From Streptomyces nymphaeiformis (GTDB taxonomy: Bacteria; Actinomycetota; Actinomycetes; Streptomycetales; Streptomycetaceae): a stretch of 64,000 nt of DNA. Location: contig NZ_JACHJY010000004.1 of NCBI RefSeq assembly GCF_014203895.1, positions 372,001 to 436,000 of the forward strand, written 5' to 3'. The notes beneath the pieces were generated by a model that saw nothing but the letters and a program-made list of their open reading frames with translations, was not told the origin of the DNA and ran no database searches. The translations under genes and the position numbers were made by a program. Below, one piece after another: positions 57,281-64,000 of this stretch (within the stretch, counting starts at the first letter, position 1; the number at the start of each line of letters is the position of its first letter).

Positions 57281-58743
57281 ACAAGCCGCTGCGCCGGGTC
57301 GCGATCTTCTGCGGCCTGCTCATCCTCGCCCTGCTCCTGCGGGACAACTGGCTCCAGGGCGTCCGCGCCGAGGAGCTGAACTCGAACCCCAAGAACCGGC
57401 GCGTCCAGATCGCGCGGTACTCGAACGAGCGCGGCAACATCATCGTCGACGGCAAGCCCGTCACGGGCTCCGTCGACTCGGGCGACAAGTTCTACAAGTA
57501 CAAGCGGACCTACGTCGACGGCCCCATGTGGGCCCCGGTCACCGGGTACGCCTCGCAGGCCTACGACGCCAACCAGATCGAGAAGATCGAGGACGGCATC
57601 CTCACGGGCAACGACGACCGGCTCTTCTTCGACCGCACCCTCGCCATGTTCACCGGCGAGAAGAAGAAGGGCGGCGACGTCGTCACCACCCTCAGCGGCG
57701 CCGCCCAGAAGGCCGCCTACCAGGGGCTCGGCAGCAAGACCGGCGCCGTCGTCGCCATCGAGCCGAAGACCGGCAAGATCCTGGCGATGGCGTCCACGCC
57801 CTCGTACGACCCCTCGTCCTTCGCCGGCTATTCCGGCAAGGACGAGAAGGCCTGGGTCGCGCTGGAGAACGACAAGAACAAGCCGAAGCAGAACCGGGCG
57901 CTCCGCGAGATCTACCCCCCCGGCTCCGTCTTCAAGGTCGTCACCGCCGCCGCCGCGCTCGAGAACGGCAAGATCACCGACATCAACGCGCCGACCGACA
58001 CCCCCGAGGGCTGGAAGATCCCGCTCTCCACCCAGCCGATGATCAACCACGCCAAGGGCTGCGCCAACGCCAGCATCAAGCACGCCCTCGACATCTCCTG
58101 CAACTCGGTCTTCGCGAAGCTCGGCGACGACGTCGGCCGCGACAAGATGGTCGAGATGGCGGAGAAGTTCGGCTTCAACAACGAGCAGTTCACCCCGGTC
58201 CGCTCCTCGGCCTCCGTCTTCGACAAGAACTCGGACCGCGGCGGCAACGCGCTCTCGTCGATCGGCCAGTTCAACACCGCGACGACCCCGCTGCAGATGG
58301 CGATGGTCACAGCGGCGATCGCCAACGACGGCAAACTGATGAAGCCGTACATGATCGACCAGCTGCGCGCCCCGAACCTCGACATCATCAAGCAGAACGA
58401 GCCGGAGGAGATGAGCCAGCCGGTCTCACCGGCCAACGCCCAGCTGCTCCAGCAGATGATGGAGAGCGTCGTCGCCAACGGCACCGGCGGCAACGCCGAC
58501 CTGCACATGGACGGCGTGAAGGTCGGCGGCAAGACGGGTACGGCCCAGCACGGCGAGAAGAACGCCAAGCGCCCGTACGCCTGGTTCATCTCGTACGCGA
58601 AGACCTCCGAGGGCTCCCCCGTCGCGGTCGCCGTGGTCGTCGAGGACTCGGCGGGCACCGACCGTGAGGACATCACCGGTGGCGGCCTCGCCGCCCCGAT
58701 CGCCAAGGCCGTGATGAAGGCGGTCATCAAGACCCGGGGCTGA
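57277..58743 (+). CDS. pbpA: PbpA: class B penicillin-binding protein, D,D-transpeptidase, 488 aa
   Basis: Membrane-anchored by one N-terminal helix (about 8-24). The transpeptidase domain carries the three active-site motifs: Ser217-x-x-Lys220 (GSVFK), Ser274-Cys-Asn276 (SxN) and Lys419-Thr-Gly421 (KTG, in VGGKTGTAQ). It crosslinks peptidoglycan stems while the adjacent SEDS protein polymerises glycan. GTG start in the rodA stop. Its outer region is the short PBPA/FtsI-like type, lacking PASTA modules. It is a beta-lactam target. Confidence 0.95.
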   Translation: MNKPLRRVAIFCGLLILALLLRDNWLQGVRAEELNSNPKNRRVQIARYSNERGNIIVDGKPVTGSVDSGDKFYKYKRTYVDGPMWAPVTGYASQAYDANQIEKIEDGILTGNDDRLFFDRTLAMFTGEKKKGGDVVTTLSGAAQKAAYQGLGSKTGAVVAIEPKTGKILAMASTPSYDPSSFAGYSGKDEKAWVALENDKNKPKQNRALREIYPPGSVFKVVTAAAALENGKITDINAPTDTPEGWKIPLSTQPMINHAKGCANASIKHALDISCNSVFAKLGDDVGRDKMVEMAEKFGFNNEQFTPVRSSASVFDKNSDRGGNALSSIGQFNTATTPLQMAMVTAAIANDGKLMKPYMIDQLRAPNLDIIKQNEPEEMSQPVSPANAQLLQQMMESVVANGTGGNADLHMDGVKVGGKTGTAQHGEKNAKRPYAWFISYAKTSEGSPVAVAVVVEDSAGTDREDITGGGLAAPIAKAVMKAVIKTRG

Positions 58744-58784
58744 CCCCCCGGACCCCGTACGAGCCAGGTACCGGTCAGGTATCA

Positions 58785-58825
58785 GCTACCGGCCCCGGGC
58801 GGATCGCCTCCCCGGGGCCGGTAGC
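58785..58825 (+). terminator. Strong hairpin between pbpA and pknB
   Basis: Perfect 15-bp arms (58785-58799, 58811-58825) with an 11-nt loop, 42 nt after the pbpA stop and 75 nt before the pknB start. It could separate transcription of pknB from the upstream genes or attenuate read-through. No U-run. Confidence 0.65.
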
Positions 58826-58899
58826 GTATGCGCGAACAGCACACACCGCCGGACCACCCATGGGTGCGGTCGGGACAGACGGAGAGGGCTGGATTAGCT

Positions 58900-60918
58900 A
58901 TGGAAGAGCCGCGTCGCCTCGGCGGCCGGTACGAGCTGGGCCCGGTGCTCGGCCGTGGTGGCATGGCCGAGGTGTACCTCGCCCAGGACACCCGGCTCGG
59001 CCGCACCGTCGCCGTGAAGACGCTGCGGGCCGACCTGGCCCGTGATCCGTCCTTCCAGGCCCGGTTCCGCCGTGAGGCACAGTCCGCCGCCTCGCTGAAC
59101 CACCCGGCGATCGTCGCGGTGTACGACACCGGCGAGGACTACGTCGACCAGGTCTCCATCCCGTACATCGTGATGGAGTACGTCGACGGGTCGACCCTGC
59201 GTGAGCTGCTGCACTCCGGGCGCAAGCTGCTGCCCGAGCGCACCCTCGAGATGACGGTCGGCATCCTCCAGGCGCTGGAGTACTCGCACCGCGCCGGCAT
59301 CGTGCACCGTGACATCAAGCCGGCGAACGTCATGCTGACGCGCACCGGCCAGGTCAAGGTCATGGACTTCGGCATCGCGCGCGCCATGGGCGACGCGGGC
59401 ATGACCATGACGCAGACCGCCGCGGTGATCGGCACGGCCCAGTACCTCTCCCCCGAGCAGGCCAAGGGCGAGCAGGTCGACGCCCGCTCCGACCTGTACT
59501 CCACGGGCTGCCTGCTCTACGAGCTGCTCACCGTCCGTCCCCCGTTCATCGGCGACTCCCCGGTCGCGGTCGCGTACCAGCACGTCCGCGAGGAGCCGCA
59601 GCCGCCGAGCAACTTCGACCCCGAGATCACGCCCGAGATGGACGCCATCGTCCTGAAGGCGCTGGTCAAGGACCCCGACTACCGCTACCAGTCCGCCGAC
59701 GAGATGCGTGCGGACATCGAGGCCTGCCTCGACGGTCAGCCGGTCGCGGCCGCCGTCGCGATGGGCATCGGGATGGGCATGGCGGGCGCGCCCGCGTACG
59801 GCGGGGGCTACGGCGGCTATCCGCCGGAGGACCAGCCGACCACCGCGCTGCGCCAGGCCGACCCGGCCGGACAGACGTCGATGCTGCCGCCGGTGAACCC
59901 GGACGACGGCGGCTACGGCTATGACGACCGCCCGGACCGCCGTCGCGGCGGTGGCCAGAAGAAGTCGAACACCTCGACGATCCTGCTGGCCCTCGCGGGC
60001 GTCCTGGTGCTCGTCGGCGCGGTCTTCATCGGCGTCGCGCTCATGGACAAGAACGACGGGCCGCAGAAGGTCACGGTCCCGCAGCTGGTCGGCCAGACGA
60101 TGCAGGGCGCGCAGGAACGCGCCGGCAACGTCCAGGTGAAGGTCCAGCAGGCCGGCACCGAGCGCTGCGACCAGCCCAAGGACACCATCTGCCGCCAGGA
60201 GCCGGCCGCGAGCGAGACCGCGAAGATGGACGTCGACGGCACGATCCAGGTGTACGTCTCCGAGGGCGCCCCGCTCGTCGAGGTCCCGGACGTCGTCGAG
60301 CAGTCCCAGGACCGGGCCGAGCAGCGCCTCAAGGACAGCGGCTTCAAGGTCAAGGTCGAGCAGGAGGAGTCCGCGGAGGACCCCGGCACGGTTCTGAAGC
60401 AGAACCCGGACGGCGGCACCAAGGCGGAGAAGAACTCCGAGATCACGATCACGGTCGCGAAGAAGGAGCTGTCGGAGCTCCCCAGCTTCAAGGGTCGTAC
60501 CTGGGAGCAGGCCTCCCAGCAGCTGAGCTCGATCGGCTTCACGAACGTGTCCAAGGAGGAGGTCGACTCGAACGAGCCCGCGGGCACGGTCATCGACCAG
60601 ACCCCCCAGGGCCCGTCGAACCAGCCGAAGGACGTCCAGATCGTGCTGAAGGTCTCCAAGGGCCCGCAGCAGACCCAGGCCCAGATCCCCACGGGCCTGA
60701 CCGGCAAGAAGTTCAAGGACGTCCGGGACCTGCTCCAGGGCATGGGCTTCACGGTCGTCCAGCAGGGCTCCGACAAGGAGGACGCCATGGTCCTCAGCAC
60801 GAACCCGCCGGAGGGTTCGATGATCGACAAGACCCAGCCGATCACCGTCATGACGCTGGGCGGCGGCGGGGACAACAACGGCAACCCCGGTGGTGGGGGC
60901 GGCGGCTTCTTCGGCTGA
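58900..60918 (+). CDS. pknB: PknB: receptor Ser/Thr protein kinase with four PASTA domains, 672 aa
   Basis: Kinase domain (about 11-275): Lys40, HRDIKPAN (Asp138), DFGIARAM, and a TMTQTA activation loop with Thr residues for autophosphorylation. A Gly-rich linker and a transmembrane helix (about 359-382) lead to four PASTA modules (beginning about 391, 455, 520 and 588) that bind muropeptides/lipid II and so sense wall growth. A short Gly-rich tail ends it. The start is the ATG encoding MEEPRRLGG. As the last gene of the cluster it would work against PstP on FhaA, FhaB and the synthases. It is followed by a bidirectional terminator. Confidence 0.95.
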   Translation: MEEPRRLGGRYELGPVLGRGGMAEVYLAQDTRLGRTVAVKTLRADLARDPSFQARFRREAQSAASLNHPAIVAVYDTGEDYVDQVSIPYIVMEYVDGSTLRELLHSGRKLLPERTLEMTVGILQALEYSHRAGIVHRDIKPANVMLTRTGQVKVMDFGIARAMGDAGMTMTQTAAVIGTAQYLSPEQAKGEQVDARSDLYSTGCLLYELLTVRPPFIGDSPVAVAYQHVREEPQPPSNFDPEITPEMDAIVLKALVKDPDYRYQSADEMRADIEACLDGQPVAAAVAMGIGMGMAGAPAYGGGYGGYPPEDQPTTALRQADPAGQTSMLPPVNPDDGGYGYDDRPDRRRGGGQKKSNTSTILLALAGVLVLVGAVFIGVALMDKNDGPQKVTVPQLVGQTMQGAQERAGNVQVKVQQAGTERCDQPKDTICRQEPAASETAKMDVDGTIQVYVSEGAPLVEVPDVVEQSQDRAEQRLKDSGFKVKVEQEESAEDPGTVLKQNPDGGTKAEKNSEITITVAKKELSELPSFKGRTWEQASQQLSSIGFTNVSKEEVDSNEPAGTVIDQTPQGPSNQPKDVQIVLKVSKGPQQTQAQIPTGLTGKKFKDVRDLLQGMGFTVVQQGSDKEDAMVLSTNPPEGSMIDKTQPITVMTLGGGGDNNGNPGGGGGGFFG

Positions 60919-60937
60919 CGCCCGCCAGGACCAAGGC

Positions 60938-60974
60938 GAGAGCCCCGGAATCCGTACTGGATGCCGGGGCTCTC
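60938..60974. terminator. Bidirectional terminator between pknB and the sortase gene
   Basis: 11-bp GC-rich arms (60938-60948, 60964-60974) enclosing a smaller ATCC/GGAT stem, between convergent genes. Confidence 0.85.
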
Positions 60975-60987
60975 CCGCTGTCCGACG

Positions 60988-61677
60988 TCAGCGCAGTTCC
61001 GCCGGAGGGGTCCGGTCGTGGTCGACCTTCTCGGTGCGCTCCAGCTCGCCCCAGACGATGTAGCGGTAGTCCGAGGTGTACATGGGGGTGCAGGTGGTCA
61101 GCGTGATGTAGCGGCCGGGCTTGGTCTTGCCGGATTCCTTCGGGACCGGCTGGAGGACGTCCACGTTGTACTTCGTGGTCTCGGGCAGGGTCTTGTAGAC
61201 CTTGTAGACGTACCAGGTGTCCTTGGTCTCGAAGACGATCGCGTCCCCGGTCTTCAACTTGTGGATGTTGTGGAACTTGGCGCCGTGCCCGTCCCGGTGC
61301 GCGGCGAGCGTGAAGTTGCCCTGCTTGTCCTGCGGCAGCGCGGACTTGACCGGGTCGGTGTAGTAGCCGGCGACGCCGTGGTTGAGGACGTCGGTGCCGG
61401 TGCCCCGCTTCACCAGGACCTCGCCGTTGTCCATGGCGGGTACGTGGAGGAAGCCGATGCCGTCCTTGGTGTCCAGCGCGCCGGGGGCGCCGGCGGCCCC
61501 GTCGGTCGCCCAGCGGTCGCGGACCTGTGCGCCGTCCTTGTCGGCGGCGCGGTCGGCGAGGACGTTGGTCCACCACAGGGAGTAGACGACGAAGAGGCCG
61601 AGCACCAGGCCCGCCGTGATGAGGAGTTCGCCGAAGAGGCTGATGATCCCGGCGATCCGGTTGCGCGCGCGTGCCAC
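60988..61677 (-). CDS. srtE: Class E sortase, 229 aa
   Basis: Transpeptidase that cleaves LAxTG-type signals and attaches surface proteins (in Streptomyces the long chaplins) to the wall. One N-terminal anchor (about 12-35; SLFGELLITAGLVLGLFVVY) is followed by the beta-barrel with the catalytic triad His127 (LAAHRDG), Cys196 (TLTTCTP) and Arg205 (YRYIVWG). The Tyr-bearing substrate pocket region is normal. The C-terminus is a charged tail of about 20 residues. A second, larger sortase gene lies 37 nt upstream, in the same operon, as in other Streptomyces. Confidence 0.93.
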   Translation of the reverse strand: MARARNRIAGIISLFGELLITAGLVLGLFVVYSLWWTNVLADRAADKDGAQVRDRWATDGAAGAPGALDTKDGIGFLHVPAMDNGEVLVKRGTGTDVLNHGVAGYYTDPVKSALPQDKQGNFTLAAHRDGHGAKFHNIHKLKTGDAIVFETKDTWYVYKVYKTLPETTKYNVDVLQPVPKESGKTKPGRYITLTTCTPMYTSDYRYIVWGELERTEKVDHDRTPPAELR

Positions 61678-61714
61678 TAGGTCGTCCCGTCGTCCCGTCC
61701 GGAGGTGTGGGGTC

Positions 61715-63100
61715 TCAGCCTACGAGCGCTTCCGGCTTTCCCTTGCTGCGCGGGCGTTCGTCGACCAGCTTGCCCCACACGATCATGCGGTACGTGCTCG
61801 TGAACTCCGGCGTGCAGGTGGTCAGCGTGATGTACCGGCCGGGGCCCTTGAAGCCGGACTGCTTCGGTACGGGTTCGATCACCGAGACGTTGGAGGGGGA
61901 GGTCTGCGGCAGGATGCTGGACATCTCGTACGTGTAGTACGCGCTCTGCGTCTCGACGACGATCGGGTCGCCGGGCTTCAGCTGGTTGATGTACCGGAAC
62001 GGCTCGCCGTGCGTGTTGCGGTGGCCGGCCACCGCGAAGTTGCCCTGCTTGTCCGCCGGCATGGCGGTCTTGAGCCTGCCCTCGCCGTAGTGGCCGACCA
62101 TGCCCTTGTCGAGGACGTCGGTCTTGCTGGTGCCCTCGGCGATGGGGACGACGACGTCCAGCTTGGGGATGTACATGATGGCGAAGCCCTTGCCGGGCTC
62201 GAAGGCGCCGGGCGCGTTCTTGTCGCCGCCCTTGGCCCAGGTGTCCTCGATCTGCGCCTTGGCCTTGTCGGTCTCCTGGCCGGCCCGGACGTTCGTCCAC
62301 CACAGCTGGTAGGTGACGAAGAGGAGCATGACGACGCCGAAGGTGATGAAGAGTTCTCCGACGACCCGGCTGGCGACGACGCCGACGCTCTCCTTGGCGG
62401 CGCGGGCGGCCCGGCGGGCCTCGACGCGGGAGAGGGGACGTCCGTCGGAAGCGGGAGCGGGGGCGGGGGCCGCACTCCGGCTCCTGCCGCGGCCGCCCTT
62501 GGCGGCGCGGCGGCGCTCGGCCCGCCCGGGCCCCGGGGACGGCGGCTCGGAGGGGTCCTCCACGGCCCGCAGGGGCATCGTCCCGTCCACCGGGTCCGGA
62601 TGGGGGTCATCCGGCTCTGTCGGCCCGTACGAGGGCTCGTAGGGGTTGTCCTGGGCGACACCGCCGTGGGCCGCCGCCGGCTCCTCGTACGCGTAATCCG
62701 CGGCGGGCGCGTAGGAGTCGGCGGGCACGTACGACTCGGCGGCCGGTCGCGGCTCGGCATGGGCATACCGCTCGGCGGCCGGTCTCGGCTCGGCGGGGAC
62801 GTACCGCTCGGCAGGCGGCTGCGGCTCTGCGGGGACGTAATGCTCGGCGCGCGCGTACGGCTCGGCAGGCGGCGCGTACGCCTCGGCGCCCGGGTGCGGC
62901 TCGGCGTGAACGTAAGGCTCTGCGGGGACGTACCGCTCGGCGGGCGCGTGCGGCTCGGCGACGCCCTGCGGCTCGGCGGGGACGTAGTGCTCGCCGGCGA
63001 CGTACCGCTCATCCCCCACGTAAGGCTCGTATCCGTCCCCCGGTATCGGCTCCGGGTCCGGTCCGTTCGCCGGGCGGAACCACGGCGAGCCCGTCGTCAC
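61715..63100 (-). CDS. srtE: Class E sortase with a long repeat-rich cytoplasmic N-terminus, 461 aa
   Basis: The C-terminal 215 residues are a class E sortase: membrane anchor ELFITFGVVMLLFVTYQLWW (about 246-265), catalytic His in FAVAGHRNTHGEPF, Cys in TLTTCTPEF and Arg in TYRMIVW. The preceding 240 residues are highly repetitive, with repeats of about nine residues such as RYVPAEPRPAAE, then Arg/Lys-rich segments (RAERRRAAKGGRGRSR). By topology this tail is cytoplasmic. The GTG start overlaps the pabA stop (GTGA). The tail could tether the enzyme to a secretion or division site; that is inference. Confidence 0.88.
   Translation of the reverse strand: MTTGSPWFRPANGPDPEPIPGDGYEPYVGDERYVAGEHYVPAEPQGVAEPHAPAERYVPAEPYVHAEPHPGAEAYAPPAEPYARAEHYVPAEPQPPAERYVPAEPRPAAERYAHAEPRPAAESYVPADSYAPAADYAYEEPAAAHGGVAQDNPYEPSYGPTEPDDPHPDPVDGTMPLRAVEDPSEPPSPGPGRAERRRAAKGGRGRSRSAAPAPAPASDGRPLSRVEARRAARAAKESVGVVASRVVGELFITFGVVMLLFVTYQLWWTNVRAGQETDKAKAQIEDTWAKGGDKNAPGAFEPGKGFAIMYIPKLDVVVPIAEGTSKTDVLDKGMVGHYGEGRLKTAMPADKQGNFAVAGHRNTHGEPFRYINQLKPGDPIVVETQSAYYTYEMSSILPQTSPSNVSVIEPVPKQSGFKGPGRYITLTTCTPEFTSTYRMIVWGKLVDERPRSKGKPEALVG
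62690..63010 (-). repeat. Degenerate Tyr-Val-Pro-Ala-Glu-Pro codon repeats in the sortase N-terminus
   Basis: About a dozen units of 27-33 bp encode variants of the peptide RYVPAEP-x-PAAE. Unit length varies and copies have diverged, so it is an old, protein-level repeat. Confidence 0.75.
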
Positions 63101-63735
63101 GCGACGGCCTTGCCCACCACCGGAGCGAGCCCCGCCGACCGACCGACCGCCCCCTTGTCGCCGCACTGCTCCAGCCAGTTGGCCAGCATCAGGTGCCCGT
63201 GCTCGGTGAGGACCGACTCGGGGTGGAACTGCACGCCCTCGACCGGGAGTTCACGGTGGCGCAGCCCCATGATGATGCCGTCCTCGGTCCGCGCGGTGAC
63301 CTCGAGCTCGGCCGGCAGCGCGGCGGGCTCGGCGGCCAGCGAGTGGTAGCGGGTGGCGGTGAACGGCGAGGGCAGTCCGGCGAAGACGCCCTGGCCCCCG
63401 TGCGTGACGAGGGAGGTCTTGCCGTGCAGCAGCTCGGGCGCGCGGTCGACGACGCCGCCGTACGCGACGGCCATCGACTGCATGCCGAGGCAGACGCCGA
63501 AGACGGGCACGCCGGTGTCGGCGCAGTGGCGGACCATGTCGATGCAGACCCCGGCCTGCTCGGGCGCGCCGGGCCCGGGCGACAGGAGCACGCCGTCGAA
63601 GCCGTCCTGCGCGTGCGAGAGCTCCACCTCGTCGTTGCGGAGGACTTCGCACTCGGCACCGAGCTGGTAGAGGTACTGAACGAGGTTGAAGACGAAGCTG
63701 TCGTAGTTGTCGACGACGAGAATTCGCGCGCTCAC
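63097..63735 (-). CDS. pabA: Glutamine amidotransferase subunit of anthranilate or aminodeoxychorismate synthase, 212 aa
   Basis: Class I glutamine amidotransferase (TrpG/PabA type) that supplies ammonia for anthranilate or 4-amino-4-deoxychorismate synthesis. The triad is Cys82 (GVCLGMQSMA), His171 and Glu173 (VQFHPESVLT), and the oxyanion motif SPGPGAPEQAG lies at 52-62. No synthase partner (TrpE/PabB) is in the window, so it may serve both pathways. GTG start. It overlaps the 53-residue membrane protein upstream and the sortase downstream by GTGA, placing a folate/tryptophan gene within a cell-envelope operon. Confidence 0.9.
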   Translation of the reverse strand: MSARILVVDNYDSFVFNLVQYLYQLGAECEVLRNDEVELSHAQDGFDGVLLSPGPGAPEQAGVCIDMVRHCADTGVPVFGVCLGMQSMAVAYGGVVDRAPELLHGKTSLVTHGGQGVFAGLPSPFTATRYHSLAAEPAALPAELEVTARTEDGIIMGLRHRELPVEGVQFHPESVLTEHGHLMLANWLEQCGDKGAVGRSAGLAPVVGKAVA

Positions 63736-63893
63736 TGGCCGTCCACCGTCACATCGTTGAACGGAAGCAGAGGCTCCGCCCAGGGGAACACGTACTGGAA
63801 GAGGACGTAGACGATCGCGAGGACCAGCACGATCGAGATCAGCGCCCGTACCCACGCGTTGCCCGGCAGATGCCGCCAGATCCAGCCGTACAT
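63732..63893 (-). CDS. Small membrane protein, 53 aa
   Basis: A complete frame from an ATG to a TGA that overlaps the pabA start by 4 nt. It is preceded by a GGAAGGGG ribosome site. After a short basic start (MYGWIWRHLPGNAWVRA) comes one transmembrane helix of about 22 residues (LISIVLVLAIVYVLFQYVFPW) and a short outer tail ending DGQ. I do not know a name for it; conserved small proteins occupy this spot next to pabA and the sortases in Streptomyces. A role near the membrane, perhaps with the sortases, is possible. Confidence 0.75.
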   Translation of the reverse strand: MYGWIWRHLPGNAWVRALISIVLVLAIVYVLFQYVFPWAEPLLPFNDVTVDGQ

Positions 63894-64000
63894 GACGTCG
63901 ACCGCCCCTTCCGTTCGTTACGGGGACCAGAGTACGGGGCGAGGGGGCCGTGGGGGGTCAGCTGTCCAAAGCCTGTGGACGGCCGTCGGTCACCGGCCGG
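63894..64000. promoter_or_regulatory. Right-edge promoter region
   Basis: Probable promoter of the 53-residue protein/pabA/sortase operon. A TACTCT hexamer on the minus strand near 63930 could be its -10. A relaxed DnaA-box match, CCGTCCACA on the minus strand, lies at 63974-63982. No gene is visible before the edge. Confidence 0.35.

Overview
The window is a gene-dense, very GC-rich chromosome segment that reads as a Streptomyces-type actinomycete. Signs of this are frequent GTG starts, stop/start overlaps of the ATGA/GTGA kind, a mycothiol-type DinB-fold enzyme, a proteasome activator (Bpa), PASTA kinases, class E sortases and at least one rare TTA codon. Two perfect 14-bp parS sites and several DnaA-box matches place it in the origin-proximal core. 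The gene order agrees with what I remember of the S. coelicolor SCO3815-SCO3852 neighbourhood; that comparison is from memory and was not searched.

Left part (1-7.8 kb): the C-terminal end of a glycine/alanine-rich protein that resembles a type VII secretion substrate, two unknown proteins (one vaguely EspG-like), a double SUKH-domain protein with a tandem-repeat N-terminus coupled to a nitrilase-family amidase, a DinB/mycothiol-type enzyme, and a GntR regulator overlapping an MFS transporter.

7.8-32.5 kb: two complete branched-chain 2-oxo acid dehydrogenase (bkd) operons, both on the minus strand, bracket a regulatory stretch. That stretch holds a NarL-type response regulator, a PPOX-fold protein, an aminoglycoside-phosphotransferase-like kinase with a TTA codon, two receptor-like Ser/Thr kinases, a PadR-ABC-FtsX unit, the proteasome activator bpa, a quinone oxidoreductase, a TrkA-type K+ channel and the molybdenum cofactor genes moeA and mobA. 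The second bkd operon diverges from an Lrp/AsnC regulator, the likely bkdR.

32.7-44.6 kb: phenylacetate catabolism. A TetR regulator (paaR) and paaH diverge from paaN, and paaABCDE lies 3 kb further right. An 18-bp operator occurs identically in both divergent promoter regions, and a weaker copy lies between bkdA2 and the Lrp gene. Inserted between paaN and paaABCDE is a leftward operon of DUF5819, HTTM and SpoU methyltransferase genes. A single acyl-CoA dehydrogenase gene with a KstR-type operator closes the block.

44.6-52.3 kb: rhodanese, J-domain protein, DUF2252 protein, a MarR regulator divergent from a YhgE-like membrane protein, a two-component system whose histidine kinase carries an extra extracytoplasmic domain, and tRNA-Leu(CAG).

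52.3-64 kb: the conserved actinobacterial growth and cell-wall cluster fhaA-fhaB-pstP-rodA-pbpA-pknB (plus strand), facing two class E sortases, pabA/trpG and a 53-residue membrane protein (minus strand). The phosphatase and kinase presumably set the phosphorylation of FHA and cell-wall synthesis proteins. Many genes are separated by long perfect hairpins that I annotate as terminators.
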